DNA of 64,000 nucleotides, taken from assembly GCF_032484785.1 (NCBI RefSeq), contig NZ_JAUETR010000001.1, positions 1,488,001 to 1,552,000 of the forward strand, written 5' to 3'. This document shows, piece by piece, positions 7,823 to 17,689 of the stretch. The notes beneath the pieces were generated by a model. The model searched no databases and had not been told where the DNA came from. It saw nothing but the letters and a program-made list of their open reading frames with translations. Each line of letters starts with the position of its first letter. Position 1 is the first letter of the stretch. The position numbers were made by a program, and so were the translations under genes. The stretch comes from Bradyrhizobium sp. SZCCHNS1050. GTDB lineage: Bacteria; Pseudomonadota; Alphaproteobacteria; Rhizobiales; Xanthobacteraceae.

Positions 7823-9925
7823 ATGCGAGATTGTGTGACCACCCGTGGCGGATATGACCGCGTGCTCATGGCTGTCGCGGCGACCTTCCTCGCGGTGTCC
7901 TCGACCTCTGCTTTCGCCCAGAGCGATCCGCCCCGCAGCAGCGCGGCCGAGCTCGCCATCGATGCTGCGATCCCGTTCCCCGAGCCGGCCAACGTGCCGC
8001 CGCCGACCGCCAGCGACTTCAAACTCGACACCACCGCCACCGTGTCGCCCGACCCGGCCAAGGCGCAGGAGACGACGACCAAGCCGCTCGACTCTGCCGC
8101 GGCGCCTGCGGCCGATCCCGCCAAGACCATCGCCACGCCGCCTGCAGCAGCCCCTGCGACCGCGACAGTCCCAGAGCCGGTCAAGGCCGCCAGCACCGTT
8201 CCCGCCCCCGATCAGCCGGTTGCCGACCGTCTGCGCGACCTGATGGCGACCAAGGCGACAAGGTATTTCGACCGCAAGGCCGAACGCGCCGCCGTCGAGA
8301 AATTCTACACCGGCCGCGACTACGCGCCGATCTGGACCCAGGGCGGCAACCTGACGGCCGCCGCGAAGGGCGTCATCGCCCGTCTCAAGGATGCAGCAGC
8401 CGATGGCCTCAATCCCGGCGACTATCCGGTGCCGGACTTCGCGGCCGCAGCCTCCGCACCGGACGCACTGGCGGAGGCCGATCTCAGGCTCACCGAGAGC
8501 ATGATGGACTACGCCCGCCAGGCGCAGAGCGGCCGCATGCACTGGTCGCAGGTCTCGGCGGACATCCAGTATCCCGAGCACCCGATCGACCCGAACGAGG
8601 TGCTGGCCAACGTCACCGGCGCCAAGGACGCCTCCGCGGCGCTGGAGAGCTACAACCCGCCGCACCGGCTCTACAAGCTGTTGAAGGCCAAGCTTGCCGA
8701 GCTGCGCGGCGTCACCGACGGCGCGCCCGTCATCATCGACGAAGGCCAGCCGCTGAAATACACCCCGGCCCGCGGCAAGAATGCGCAGGAAGCCGAGGCG
8801 CAGATGTCCGACCCGCGCGTGCCCAAGCTGCGCGCCAAGCTCGGTCTCACCGAGAATGCCGACGACATCCGCTACGACGCCAAGGTCGCCGCCGCCGTCC
8901 GCAAGTTCCAGGAGAGTGTCGACCTCAAGCCGACCGGGGTGCTCGACGACCGCACCGTGAAGGCGCTGAACACGCCCAAGCGTGACAAGCAGATCGATAC
9001 GGTCCTCGTCAACATGGAGCGCTGGCGCTGGTTGCCGCGCGACCTCGGCGCGCCTGCGATCGGCGACGCCTATGTGATCCTCAACATTCCCGACTACACG
9101 CTGAAGGTGATGCAGCACGGCGCGCAGGTGTGGACCACCCGCGTGGTGACCGGCAAGCCCGGGCAGCATGCGACGCCGCTGCTCAGCGAGACGATGAAGT
9201 TCATCACGGTCAATCCGACCTGGAACGTGCCGCCGTCGATCATCTACAACGAGTATCTGCCGGCGCTGCAGCAGGACCCGACGGTGCTGGACCGCATGGG
9301 CCTGCGGCTGGAGCGCGCGCGCGACGGCTCGATCCACATCTCGCAGCCGCCGGGCGAGGCCAACGCGCTCGGCCGCATCCGCTTCAACTTCCCGAACAAG
9401 TTCCTGGTCTATCAGCACGACACGCCGGACAAGAACCTGTTCGCCCGTGACGAGCGCGCCTTCAGCCACGGCTGCATGCGCGTGCAGTATCCGGATCAGT
9501 ACGCGTCGGTCCTGCTCAACATCACCATGCCGAACGAGCGCTACACGCCAGAGCGCATCCGCAGCATGTACGGCCGGAGCGAGATCGACCTGAAATTCCC
9601 GACGCCGATCCCGGTCAACATCACCTACCAGACCGCCTTCGTCGACGATGCCGGCAAGCTGCAATTCCGCAAGGACATCTATGGCCGCGACGCCACCATG
9701 ATCGCGATCCTGAAGAACAACCGCGGCAAGGATCTCGAGAACGTCGTCGCCCACGCCCAACCCAGCTACGCGCGTCCGAAGGGGGCGCTGCCGAACTCGG
9801 TCAGCCTCAGCGACAACAGCTTCTCCTCCGGCCCGAACTTCTTCGAGCGTCTGTTCGGTGGCGGTGGCCCGCCGACGCCGCCGGCGCCGGTCGGCCGCCC
9901 TGCCCGGCGGGTCTTCACCCGCTGA
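7823..9925 (+). CDS. L,D-transpeptidase (YcbB/LdtD-like), periplasmic
   Basis: This is a roughly 700-residue exported enzyme predicted to make 3-3 cross-links in peptidoglycan or attach proteins to it. After a signal peptide (VLMAVAATFLAVSSTSAFAQ) comes an Ala/Pro/Thr-rich linker of about 100 residues. Then follow a scaffold domain, a peptidoglycan-binding repeat (YDAKVAAAVRKFQESVDLKPTGVLDDRTVKALN) and the YkuD catalytic domain with FSHGCMRVQYP, whose cysteine is the nucleophile. The order scaffold, PG-binding, YkuD and the size match LdtD/YcbB rather than short Ldt enzymes. The ATG at 7823 is preferred; an in-frame TTG lies two codons earlier. A terminator hairpin follows the gene. Confidence 0.92.
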   Translation: MRDCVTTRGGYDRVLMAVAATFLAVSSTSAFAQSDPPRSSAAELAIDAAIPFPEPANVPPPTASDFKLDTTATVSPDPAKAQETTTKPLDSAAAPAADPAKTIATPPAAAPATATVPEPVKAASTVPAPDQPVADRLRDLMATKATRYFDRKAERAAVEKFYTGRDYAPIWTQGGNLTAAAKGVIARLKDAAADGLNPGDYPVPDFAAAASAPDALAEADLRLTESMMDYARQAQSGRMHWSQVSADIQYPEHPIDPNEVLANVTGAKDASAALESYNPPHRLYKLLKAKLAELRGVTDGAPVIIDEGQPLKYTPARGKNAQEAEAQMSDPRVPKLRAKLGLTENADDIRYDAKVAAAVRKFQESVDLKPTGVLDDRTVKALNTPKRDKQIDTVLVNMERWRWLPRDLGAPAIGDAYVILNIPDYTLKVMQHGAQVWTTRVVTGKPGQHATPLLSETMKFITVNPTWNVPPSIIYNEYLPALQQDPTVLDRMGLRLERARDGSIHISQPPGEANALGRIRFNFPNKFLVYQHDTPDKNLFARDERAFSHGCMRVQYPDQYASVLLNITMPNERYTPERIRSMYGRSEIDLKFPTPIPVNITYQTAFVDDAGKLQFRKDIYGRDATMIAILKNNRGKDLENVVAHAQPSYARPKGALPNSVSLSDNSFSSGPNFFERLFGGGGPPTPPAPVGRPARRVFTR

Positions 9926-9965
9926 TCGGGCCGCCAATCACGGTCACAATTTCCATTTGGAGATC

Positions 9966-9993
9966 AAAGGCCTCGCCGATCGGCGGGGCCTTT
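9966..9993 (+). terminator. Rho-independent terminator after the L,D-transpeptidase gene
   Basis: AAAGGCCTCGCCG and CGGCGGGGCCTTT form a 13-bp stem (one T-G pair) with a two-base tip, followed by GCTTTAGGTT. It lies 41 bp after the stop codon. Confidence 0.8.
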
Positions 9994-10184
9994 GCTTTAG
10001 GTTAACCACAAGGATCAACCAAGATTCGATGGCTCTTTTTCGCCACACTCAAGAGTATATGTTAAGGGTAATTGGGGGGCGGGCCGGTCAGTATCCCTTA
10101 ACCATCCCGCCTTAGGTAAGCGTTTCCTCTCTCTTCCGCCGGACGGGCCGCAAGAGGGTAATCGAGTAAACGCTCGTCGACGGG
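9994..10184 (+). promoter_or_regulatory. Upstream region of the DUF882 gene with a TTAACCAT half-site
   Basis: This AT-richer leader contains TTAACCAT at 10098-10105, a sequence reported as a CtrA half-site in alphaproteobacteria, about 80 bp before the proposed start. No complete TTAA-N7-TTAA was found here, so the regulatory assignment is weak. Confidence 0.3.
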
Positions 10185-11852
10185 GTGGGCTGCATCTTGC
10201 TGTCTGTTTTCGCGCGCCAATCTGTTTCGCTCACGAGGGCGGGTTGGAAGGCTGGATGCCAATGCGGGCTGGCGGCGCTGCTGCTGCTCATCGGCGCCGG
10301 CTCGGTGCATGACGCAGCGGCGCTGAATGAAACCCACACCCTCTCCTTCCACCACACCCATTCCGGCGAGGACCTGACGGTCACCTTCAAGCGCGAGGGC
10401 CGCTATGACGAAGACGCGCTGAAGAAGCTCAATCACTTCCTCCGCGACTGGCGTACCCAGGACGAGACGGTCATGGACCGCCGCCTGTTCGACATCCTCT
10501 GGGAAGTCTATCGCGACGTCGACGCCAAGCAGCCGATCCAGATCATCTCGTCGTACCGGTCGCCCGCCACCAATTCGATGCTGCGCCGTCGCTCGGCGCA
10601 TTCCGGTGTGGCGCGGCACAGCCAGCACATGCTGGGCCACGCGATGGATTTCTACATTCCCAATGTGCCGCTGGAGCAGATCCGCTTCGCCGGCCTGCGC
10701 CTGCAGCGCGGCGGTGTCGGCTTCTATCCGACCTCCGGCTCGCCTTTCGTGCACCTCGACACCGGCAACATCCGGCACTGGCCGCGGATGACGGCTGACC
10801 AGCTTGCCCGCGTCTTCCCGGACGGAAAGACCGTTCACGTGCCGAGCAACGGCGTTCCGCTCAAGGGCTATGAGCTGGCGAAGGCCGAGATCGAGAAACG
10901 CGGCAATGGCGATGACGCGTCGTCCAGCCGCCCCAACCTGTTTGCACGGCTGTTCCGCGGTCGTCCGAGCGAGGATGACGACGAGTCTGGCGAGAGCGAG
11001 AGCAAGGCCGACGCCAAACCGGTCCAAACCGCGGCACTCGCCGCCAAGCCGGCTGACAAGAGCTCCGACAAGGACAGCCGGACCGCCGAGCGAGCGGTGG
11101 ACAGCAAAGCCGCCACCGCGCGTGGCAAGATCGCCAATGCGCTGCAGTTGGCCTCCGCGGATGCGCAATCTGCCGCTCAGCCCGTGGCGACCAGGCCCGA
11201 GACGAAGTCCGAAACGACGGGCGCTGTCGGCAGCAAATCCAGGGACGGCGCGCCGCAGAGCGTCGCCGACATCATCAATTCGCGCGGCTTCTGGGGTGAC
11301 AATCCTGGGACGCCGAAGCAGGCAACCCCCGAGCAGGTTGCCGCGATCACGGCGCGCCGTGCGCTGTCGTCGATCGATCAGCAACAGACCGCGAGCCTGA
11401 TGCAGGCCATGGCCTTCGCGCCCCCGGCCTCCTCTCCGCTCGATCGCGCCAATGCCGCCTCCACGACCGCCATCCCGGTGCGAAACTCCCGCCCGGCGAC
11501 CCGCAGCGTCGCACCGGCGCCGGAGGCCGCCCCGGTGGCGGCGAAGAACGGGCAAGGTCAGGACGGCGCCATCACGATGGCGACGCGAATCTCGGCGGCC
11601 AAGGGCCCCGATTCGACCTGGATGCGGGCCATCATGCTGACGCCGAGCGCATCGTCATCGATGTCCGTGACGAAAATGGGCGAGGTCGACCTCACCGTGA
11701 TGCGCAGCTATTTCGTCAAGCCGCAGGTCGCGCTGGCGATGAGCTTCGCCGCCGAGCCGACGCCGGGACTGAGCTATGACCAGTTCACAGGGCCGGCGAT
11801 CATCAAGCTCGAAACCAAATCCTTCGCCATGCGCGCGGCAGCCTTGCGCTGA
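10185..11852 (+). CDS. DUF882 (YcbK-like, M15-type) exported protein
   Basis: This is a 555-residue protein with a GTG start, an N-terminal hydrophobic export segment (CGLAALLLLIGAGSVHDAAA), and a DUF882 domain at about residues 45-215. The domain has the peptidase-M15-like metal pattern in SQHMLGHAMDFYIP and FVHLDTGNIRHWPRM. DUF882/YcbK proteins resemble D-Ala-D-Ala metallopeptidases and act in envelope or peptidoglycan maintenance. The remaining ~330 residues are low-complexity Ala/Ser/Lys-rich linker ending in a short conserved-looking tail (MGEVDLTVMRSYFVKPQV). It follows another peptidoglycan enzyme, the L,D-transpeptidase. A nearer ATG is absent, so the start is moderately certain. Confidence 0.85.
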   Translation: MGCILLSVFARQSVSLTRAGWKAGCQCGLAALLLLIGAGSVHDAAALNETHTLSFHHTHSGEDLTVTFKREGRYDEDALKKLNHFLRDWRTQDETVMDRRLFDILWEVYRDVDAKQPIQIISSYRSPATNSMLRRRSAHSGVARHSQHMLGHAMDFYIPNVPLEQIRFAGLRLQRGGVGFYPTSGSPFVHLDTGNIRHWPRMTADQLARVFPDGKTVHVPSNGVPLKGYELAKAEIEKRGNGDDASSSRPNLFARLFRGRPSEDDDESGESESKADAKPVQTAALAAKPADKSSDKDSRTAERAVDSKAATARGKIANALQLASADAQSAAQPVATRPETKSETTGAVGSKSRDGAPQSVADIINSRGFWGDNPGTPKQATPEQVAAITARRALSSIDQQQTASLMQAMAFAPPASSPLDRANAASTTAIPVRNSRPATRSVAPAPEAAPVAAKNGQGQDGAITMATRISAAKGPDSTWMRAIMLTPSASSSMSVTKMGEVDLTVMRSYFVKPQVALAMSFAAEPTPGLSYDQFTGPAIIKLETKSFAMRAAALR

Positions 11853-12019
11853 CGCCGCGGCGGCCGGCTCGTCCTTCTCCTCAGCATTGACGCGTTTGGA
11901 GTGCGGCGTCGATCGCCGCAGCACGCGCATGCCGCCGGCGCGCCGAGCCGAATCGCGAGAAAGCGAATGCCCCGTCAGGGGCCGGCGGAGGTCTCCTGCT
12001 GGTGAGCGAGGCCGGCTGC

Positions 12020-12295
12020 TCAGATCATTCCGAGCGCCTGCATATAGGTCTCGAGGATGCTTTCCTCTTCCTGGCGCTCGTTCGGGTCCTGCTTGCGCAG
12101 CCGGATGATCGTGCGCAGCGCCTTGACGTCGAAGCCATTGCCCTTGCTCTCGGCGTAGACGTCCTTGATGTCTTCGGAGATCGCCTTCTTCTCCTCCTCG
12201 AGACGCTCGATCCGCTCGATGATCGACTTGAGCTGGTCTACGGCAAAGCGGGTCGCGGGCGAGTCGTCGTCCTTCGCGGCGGCGGAGGTGGCCAT
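12020..12295 (-). CDS. DUF2312 protein
   Basis: This 91-residue protein contains the DUF2312 signature: [54 protein letters not shown]. The sequence is almost entirely helical with a coiled-coil-like central part. DUF2312 (GapR) proteins are small nucleoid-associated, alphaproteobacterial proteins that recognise overtwisted DNA; the family's characterised Caulobacter member is essential for replication. The length agrees with the family. It is encoded alone on the minus strand. Confidence 0.9.
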   Translation of the reverse strand: MATSAAAKDDDSPATRFAVDQLKSIIERIERLEEEKKAISEDIKDVYAESKGNGFDVKALRTIIRLRKQDPNERQEEESILETYMQALGMI

Positions 12296-12585
12296 CTGAT
12301 ACTCCTGAGTGGAACTCTGTGTCCAAGGAAGGCGCCAAAGGGCGCTGCGTGTTCGCCGCGACCCTCAAATCTGGCGTGCCCTGCGTCAAGGCGACATCGA
12401 CCTCATCCACAGAGCGCCCACATCTTGTTGGCCTGTGCAGCGTCAAGCCCGCACAAGCCGCCCGCGCCGCTTGTGTTTCGTCGCCATCGCGCGCAGCACC
12501 CGATTCGCCGTTCGAAGCCCCTGCCAAGTCTCGGCTCGCGCGTGCAAAGGCAATGCAGCGCGTCTCCTGCGCGCTCGTTCCGGAC

Positions 12586-12882
12586 TCAGTGGCCCGGATG
12601 CGCCTTCTTGAACGTTTCGTGCTGCTCGGCGCTCGCCTCGCGCTGGTACTTCGCCTTCCATTCCTCGTAGGGCATGCCGTAGACCGCCTCGCGGCTCTCG
12701 TCCCTGGTCATTGGCGCCCCCTGGGCGTCGGCGGCGTCCTTCAGCCAATTGGAGAGGCAGTTGCGGCAGAAGCCTGCCAGATTCATCAGATCGATGTTCT
12801 GAACGTCGGTTCTGGTCCGCAGATGCTCGACAAGCCGGCGAAAGGCGGCGGCTTCGAGCTCGGTCCGGGTGGTGCTGTCCAT
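12586..12882 (-). CDS. DUF1244 protein
   Basis: This protein of about 98 residues contains the DUF1244 core AFRRLVEHL...NIDLMNLAGFCRNCLSNWLKDAA...GMPYEEWKAKYQ. The two cysteines in GFCRNCLSNW are the family signature and could bind metal or form a disulfide. Function is unknown. The ATG at 12882 is preferred because AAAGAG sits six bases upstream; two codons earlier another ATG is possible. It is divergent from the DUF1036-pyk operon. Confidence 0.87.
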   Translation of the reverse strand: MDSTTRTELEAAAFRRLVEHLRTRTDVQNIDLMNLAGFCRNCLSNWLKDAADAQGAPMTRDESREAVYGMPYEEWKAKYQREASAEQHETFKKAHPGH

Positions 12883-13082
12883 CGTCATCTCTTTGTTCCC
12901 TGTTCCGCGCCGTGACGGATGTCTGCTATATAATGAGGCTTCGTCGCAGATTTGGCCATATCGCAGCACCGTCAGGAGGAGCGAGGCGCTGGATCGCAGC
13001 GGCTTCGCACGAGATCGTCATGACGTTGACAGCCGCAGCCAAGCCCAGCGACATCGTTCAACGGTTGATATAGCGTCGCGCA

Positions 13083-13679
13083 ATGATCCCGAAAATCTCC
13101 TCTCTCTTGCATCGCAATCCCTTCCGCCCCGGTTACGGACTGCTTTCGCTGCTTGGGTTGGCCGCGCTCTGTCTGTGGTCGTCCCCGGCGGCCGCCGATT
13201 TTCGGCTCTGCAACAACACCTCCAGCCGGGTCGGGATCGCCCTCGGCTACAAGGACGCCGAAGGCTGGACCACGGAAGGCTGGTGGAACGTGTCGTCACG
13301 CAGCTGCGAGACGCTGCTCAAGGGCACGCTGGTGGCGCGCTATTATTACATCTATGCGCTGGACTATGACCGCGGCGGTGAATGGTCGGGACAGGCCTTC
13401 ATGTGCTCGCGTGACAAGGAATTCACCATCAAGGGCACCGACAATTGCCTGGCCCGAGGCTTCGACCGCACCGGCTTCTTCGAGGTCGACACCGGCGACC
13501 AGCGTGCCTGGACCGTGCAGCTCACGGAGGCCAATGAGCAGCCGGCGCAGCAGCGCGTTCCGGGTATCCCGGGCACGCTCGGGCCCGGAGGCAACGTCCC
13601 CGGTCTGCCGAATGGGCCGCAGGGCACGCCGCCGGCGGCCGCGCCGGCCCTGCCGCCAGGGCAAGCACCCAAGCCATGA
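13083..13679 (+). CDS. DUF1036 exported protein
   Basis: This 198-residue protein has a signal peptide (LLSLLGLAALCLWSSPAAA) and a DUF1036 domain of about 120 residues starting DFRLCNNTSSRVGIALGYKDAEGWTTEGWW. Four cysteines (SC, MC, NC and the N-terminal LC) could form two disulfides in the periplasm. The C-terminal 45 residues are Pro/Gly-rich. Its stop overlaps the start of pyk by four bases (ATGA), so the two are translationally coupled. Function is unknown. Confidence 0.88.
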   Translation: MIPKISSLLHRNPFRPGYGLLSLLGLAALCLWSSPAAADFRLCNNTSSRVGIALGYKDAEGWTTEGWWNVSSRSCETLLKGTLVARYYYIYALDYDRGGEWSGQAFMCSRDKEFTIKGTDNCLARGFDRTGFFEVDTGDQRAWTVQLTEANEQPAQQRVPGIPGTLGPGGNVPGLPNGPQGTPPAAAPALPPGQAPKP

Positions 13680-15112
13680 GGCGGCTGCGACGCATCAAGA
13701 TCCTCGCCACGCTCGGTCCCGCCTCCTCGGACAGCACGATGATTCGCAAGCTGTTCGAGGCCGGAGCCGACATCTTCAGGATCAACATGAGCCACACCTC
13801 GCACGACAAGTTGCGGGAGCTGGTGGCCACGATCCGCAGCGTGGAGGCGAGCTACGGCCGCCCGATCGGCATTCTGGTCGACCTCCAGGGCCCGAAGCTC
13901 AGGCTCGGCACCTTCGCCGAGGGCCCGGTTCAGCTCAACAACGGCCAGAGCTTCGTGCTCGATTCGGACAAGACGCCGGGCGATGTGACGCGGGTCCACC
14001 TGCCGCATCCGGAAATCCTGGCCGCCCTGCAGCCGGGACATGCGCTGCTGCTGGATGACGGCAAGGTGCGGCTGATCGCCGAGGAGACCTCGCCGACCCG
14101 CGCCGTCACCCGGGTCGTGATCGGCGGCAGGATGTCCGACCGCAAGGGCGTGAGCCTGCCGGACACCGACCTGCCGGTCTCGGCGATGACGCCGAAGGAC
14201 CGCGCCGACCTCGATGCAGCCTTGAACGTCGGCATCGATTGGATCGCGCTGTCCTTCGTGCAGCGCGCGGACGACGTGCTGGAAGCCAAGAAGATCATCC
14301 GCGGCCGCGCCGCGGTGATGTCCAAGATCGAGAAGCCGCAGGCGATCGACCGGCTCAACGACATCGTCGATGTCTCCGATGCCTTGATGGTGGCGCGCGG
14401 CGATCTCGGCGTCGAGCTGCCGCTGGAGCGCGTGCCCGGACTGCAGAAGCAGATGACCCGGCTGGCGCGCCGCGCCGGCAAGCCGGTGGTGGTGGCGACG
14501 CAGATGCTGGAATCGATGATCCAGTCGCCGGTGCCGACCCGCGCCGAGGTCTCCGACGTCGCCACCGCCGTCTATGAAGGCGCCGACGCCATCATGCTGT
14601 CGGCCGAGTCGGCCGCCGGCAAATATCCGGTCGAGGCGGTGTCGACCATGAACCGCATCGGCGAGGAGGTCGAGCGCGACGTTGTCTACCGCTCCGTGAT
14701 CGCGGCCCAACGGCCGGAGCCGGAATCGACCGCGGGCGACGCCATCGCCGAAGCCGCGCGGCAGATTGCGGAGAATCTCGATCTACCCACCATCATCTGC
14801 TGGACCTCGTCAGGCTCCACCGCCATCCGTGTCGCGCGCGAGCGGCCGAAGCCGCCGGTGGTCGCGATCACGCCCAACCTGGCGACCGGGCGCCGCTTGT
14901 CGGTCGTCTGGGGCGTGCACTGCGTGGTGGCCGAGGACGCGCGCGACCAGGACGACATGGTCGAGCGCGCCGGCTCGATCGCGTTCCGCGACGGCTTCGT
15001 CCGCGCCGGGCAGCGCGTCATCATCGTCGCCGGCGTGCCGCTCGGCACGCCCGGCACCACGAACATGGTGCGGATCGCCTATGTCGGGCCGTCGAGCGAC
15101 GCCCATATCTGA
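13676..15112 (+). CDS. pyk: Pyruvate kinase
   Basis: This 478-residue enzyme converts phosphoenolpyruvate and ADP to pyruvate and ATP in the last step of glycolysis. It starts RRIKILATLGPASSDSTMIRKLFEAGADIFRINMSHTSHDKL, has the catalytic-lysine signature VMSKIEKPQAIDRLNDIVDVSDALMVARGDLGVELPLERVP, and MLESMIQSPVPTRAEVSDVATAVYEGADAIMLSAESAAG. The C-terminal allosteric domain is present (IICWTSSGSTAIRVARERP). It is coupled to the DUF1036 gene upstream by an ATGA overlap. Confidence 0.97.
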   Translation: MRRLRRIKILATLGPASSDSTMIRKLFEAGADIFRINMSHTSHDKLRELVATIRSVEASYGRPIGILVDLQGPKLRLGTFAEGPVQLNNGQSFVLDSDKTPGDVTRVHLPHPEILAALQPGHALLLDDGKVRLIAEETSPTRAVTRVVIGGRMSDRKGVSLPDTDLPVSAMTPKDRADLDAALNVGIDWIALSFVQRADDVLEAKKIIRGRAAVMSKIEKPQAIDRLNDIVDVSDALMVARGDLGVELPLERVPGLQKQMTRLARRAGKPVVVATQMLESMIQSPVPTRAEVSDVATAVYEGADAIMLSAESAAGKYPVEAVSTMNRIGEEVERDVVYRSVIAAQRPEPESTAGDAIAEAARQIAENLDLPTIICWTSSGSTAIRVARERPKPPVVAITPNLATGRRLSVVWGVHCVVAEDARDQDDMVERAGSIAFRDGFVRAGQRVIIVAGVPLGTPGTTNMVRIAYVGPSSDAHI

Positions 15113-15118
15113 GACGAC

Positions 15119-16732
15119 CTATTGGATCGTATCGATCGCGCCCAATCCGGCCGTGGACGGGGGCTTGAGCCGCGCGATCACCGGACAGGCCTCGATGGCA
15201 ATGCCGGCGGCGCCAGGAATGCGCTCGCAGCCACGCGACGCATCGATCTGGAGGTCGTAGTCGGCGAGCACCTCGAGCCGCGGCGGGTTGTCGGCCGGGC
15301 TTCTGGACAGATACAGCGCCCATACGCCTCCCGGCAGCGGGTTGGCGAGGCCGTTGCGAACCCGGCGGTCCAGCACGCCGCCAGGCACGATCGGCACCAC
15401 GAGCTCGGACAACTGATAGACGCGCGAGCCCTGTGGCAGGAACGACGTGACGTAGCCGAGCGGCTTCTGCAGCAGCAGGAATGTCGCCGGACGCTGCAGG
15501 TTGGCCGCGAGCTGCGGCCGATAGGGGTCCGACCACGACCGCCGCATCCAGTCGGTCGGCTGCGACGCCAGCGCGATGCCGAGCGCGGCCATCACCGTGA
15601 CGGCCTGCGTCGTCCGCCGCGATGGTGACGCGACCGGCCCAGCGTCTGCACGCCAAGCATCGACCAGGCGGATGAGCAGCAGCACGATCAGCGGCGCCGA
15701 CAACAGCTCGAGCGGCATCAGATAGCGCTGGATCGAGAAGGCCAGCATCCACAGGACGTAGCTGAGCCAGAAGAAGATCAGGAGGCGCCGCTCGCGCAGC
15801 GGCAGCACTTCACGCCGCTGCCATAGGCCGGTGACGATCAGCGCGATGAGCAGCACGATCACGACGGCGAAACGCGGATCGCGGAACGGCCATTCCGACG
15901 AGGGATGCTTGCCGATCACCCAGTAGAACGGATAGGCGAGCGCATCGAGCACGCCGGACGGCATGAAGCGCGTATCGGCGATCGAGATCTGCGGCGCTTC
16001 GGACGAGCGGAAGACCGTGTTGTAGAATGGAAACAGCGGGCTGCCGTAGTCGCGCGCCATCTTCAGCGCCCACGGCCCCGCGGTCACGATCGCGCCGGCC
16101 GCACTGCCGGCCCCGAACGCGACGATCGCGCGCCACGGCCGCGCCACCAGCAGCAGCGACACGCCCGCTCCGACCAGAAACGTCGCATTGGTGAGCTTCA
16201 ATCCCGTGGCCGCGCCGATCAGCAGGCCAGCGGCGACGAAACGTCGGCCGCGCTCATCGTCCTCCCCGAAGATCAGCGCGATGCCGGCGAGGATCGGAAT
16301 GGTCGTGAGAATGTCGGCGAAGCTGGTGCCGACCTCGGACAGCGCCATCGGACTGAGGGCGGCGATGATGAGCGCGGCGCCGAGCGTGAACGCGTCAGCC
16401 GCGCGCCGGAGCAGCACGCGGGCGACCCAATAGACCAGCGCGAGATTGAGGCCGTGCAGCGCGCCCAGTGCGACGCCCCACCACGGCGCATCGAGCCCGT
16501 GGCGGACCGCGTAAGGCAGCAGGTAGATCAGCGGATTGAGGAAGCTCTGAAAGCCGCCGGGCGCCACATCGACATCGAAGCGACCATGCAGCAGCGCGAA
16601 GCCGGCATAGTCGTGATAGTTCTGCCAGTCCCAGTTGATATCCTCGCCGGCGAGATACGCATAGACGGCGCCGGCGGCGGCCGATCCGGCGATGACGAGG
16701 CGCGTCGCCAGAGGGTTGCGTGCAATCGACAT
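15119..16732 (-). CDS. Polytopic membrane protein, glycosyltransferase-like (GT-C fold)
   Basis: This is a protein of about 537 residues with ten or more hydrophobic helices. An early loop (AYLAGEDINWDWQNYHDYAGFALLHGRF) carries acidic residues where GT-C lipid-dependent glycosyltransferases place their catalytic Asp/Glu. The rest of the N-terminal half resembles Dol-P-Man-type transferases and the C-terminal ~130 residues are soluble. The acceptor sugar or lipid cannot be read. The ATG at 16732 (MSIARNPLATRLVIAG) is preferred over an in-frame ATG 33 codons upstream because the first membrane helix follows it directly. It converges with pyk. Confidence 0.7.
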   Translation of the reverse strand: MSIARNPLATRLVIAGSAAAGAVYAYLAGEDINWDWQNYHDYAGFALLHGRFDVDVAPGGFQSFLNPLIYLLPYAVRHGLDAPWWGVALGALHGLNLALVYWVARVLLRRAADAFTLGAALIIAALSPMALSEVGTSFADILTTIPILAGIALIFGEDDERGRRFVAAGLLIGAATGLKLTNATFLVGAGVSLLLVARPWRAIVAFGAGSAAGAIVTAGPWALKMARDYGSPLFPFYNTVFRSSEAPQISIADTRFMPSGVLDALAYPFYWVIGKHPSSEWPFRDPRFAVVIVLLIALIVTGLWQRREVLPLRERRLLIFFWLSYVLWMLAFSIQRYLMPLELLSAPLIVLLLIRLVDAWRADAGPVASPSRRTTQAVTVMAALGIALASQPTDWMRRSWSDPYRPQLAANLQRPATFLLLQKPLGYVTSFLPQGSRVYQLSELVVPIVPGGVLDRRVRNGLANPLPGGVWALYLSRSPADNPPRLEVLADYDLQIDASRGCERIPGAAGIAIEACPVIARLKPPSTAGLGAIDTIQ

Positions 16733-16857
16733 CGTCCGAGGAGACACCTGGAGTGAGGCAAGGGCGGCCTCTCGCAGCGCGCCAGCCCCCACCATCGCCG
16801 CGACGGGTGAATCCTTGCTTAAGCGCGGCATTGCCCGACAGGCACGGGTGACGCGGA

Positions 16858-17532
16858 CTACGCGCCGACCAGGCTCCTGACCGGCAGCACGGCCTGCACG
16901 ACGAGACCGCGCGCACGCGCATCCATGACGCCGACCGCGCGCAGCGCCAGCAGGGTGACCGCCTGAACGGTGTCGCGGAGTTTGGCAGGGTCGTCGGGAT
17001 TCTCGGTCGCCAGCGGCCCCACCAGCGCCTCGTGCAGCGCGCCGAGCAGCGCGGTCGCGGCCAACTGGGTGTCCTGCGCCGGAAGGTGGCCGGCACGGAC
17101 GGCCGCGTCGATCCGCGAGGCGATCTCGCCGACGATCTCGCGGCGGCTCGCGATCCGTGACGCCGTCACGTCGACGTCGACCGGCTCGGCCAGGATACCC
17201 CAGGCAAGCTTGCGCTGCGACAGGATGTGCACTGCCACCGTGGATACCGCGGCAGCCAGGGCCGAGGACGGACCGGGCGCGGCATCGGCGGCGCGCCGGA
17301 CGGCAGCGAGTTCGTCGCGCGAGACTTCCGCGATCAGCTCCGAGATCAGATCGGCCTTGGAAGGAAAGTAGCGATAGACGGTGCCGGCTGCGACATTGGC
17401 ACGGATCGCCACCGGGGCGATCTGGACGGCCGACATGCCGCCTTCCGCAGCAGTCTCGCGAGCGGCTGCGAGAATCGCACTGCGGCGGGCCGCCAGCCGC
17501 TTCACGACCTGATGGGTTCGCCGATAGACCAT
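16858..17532 (-). CDS. TetR/AcrR family regulator
   Basis: This 224-residue regulator has an N-terminal helix-turn-helix (RSAILAAARETAAEGGMSAVQIAPVAIRANVAAGTVYRYFPSKADLISELI) and a helical ligand domain resembling TetR C-terminal families. The ATG at 17532 (MVYRRTHQ) is chosen over one 12 codons upstream. It lies between two membrane glycosyltransferase-like genes on the same strand, and the ligand is unknown. A short palindrome about 100 bp upstream may be its operator. Confidence 0.88.
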   Translation of the reverse strand: MVYRRTHQVVKRLAARRSAILAAARETAAEGGMSAVQIAPVAIRANVAAGTVYRYFPSKADLISELIAEVSRDELAAVRRAADAAPGPSSALAAAVSTVAVHILSQRKLAWGILAEPVDVDVTASRIASRREIVGEIASRIDAAVRAGHLPAQDTQLAATALLGALHEALVGPLATENPDDPAKLRDTVQAVTLLALRAVGVMDARARGLVVQAVLPVRSLVGA

Positions 17533-17627
17533 GGCGTTTCTCGTCCCGGACGCGCTCGTCCAGGGCACCCGGCGAACGCTGGTTCAGTGTTTTTGGAGGA
17601 TCGACCTCACAAATGGCTGGGAAGAAC

Positions 17628-17641
17628 TGAACACTTGTTCA
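17628..17641. promoter_or_regulatory. Palindrome upstream of the TetR gene (candidate operator)
   Basis: TGAACA-CT-TGTTCA is a perfect 6-2-6 inverted repeat about 96 bp upstream of the TetR start, in the gap between it and the GT87-like gene. Size and symmetry suit a TetR-family site. Binding is inferred. Confidence 0.35.
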
Positions 17642-17689
17642 CGCGATAAGACAAGAGAAATCATGACCCTGTGCCGCGTGATCGATACG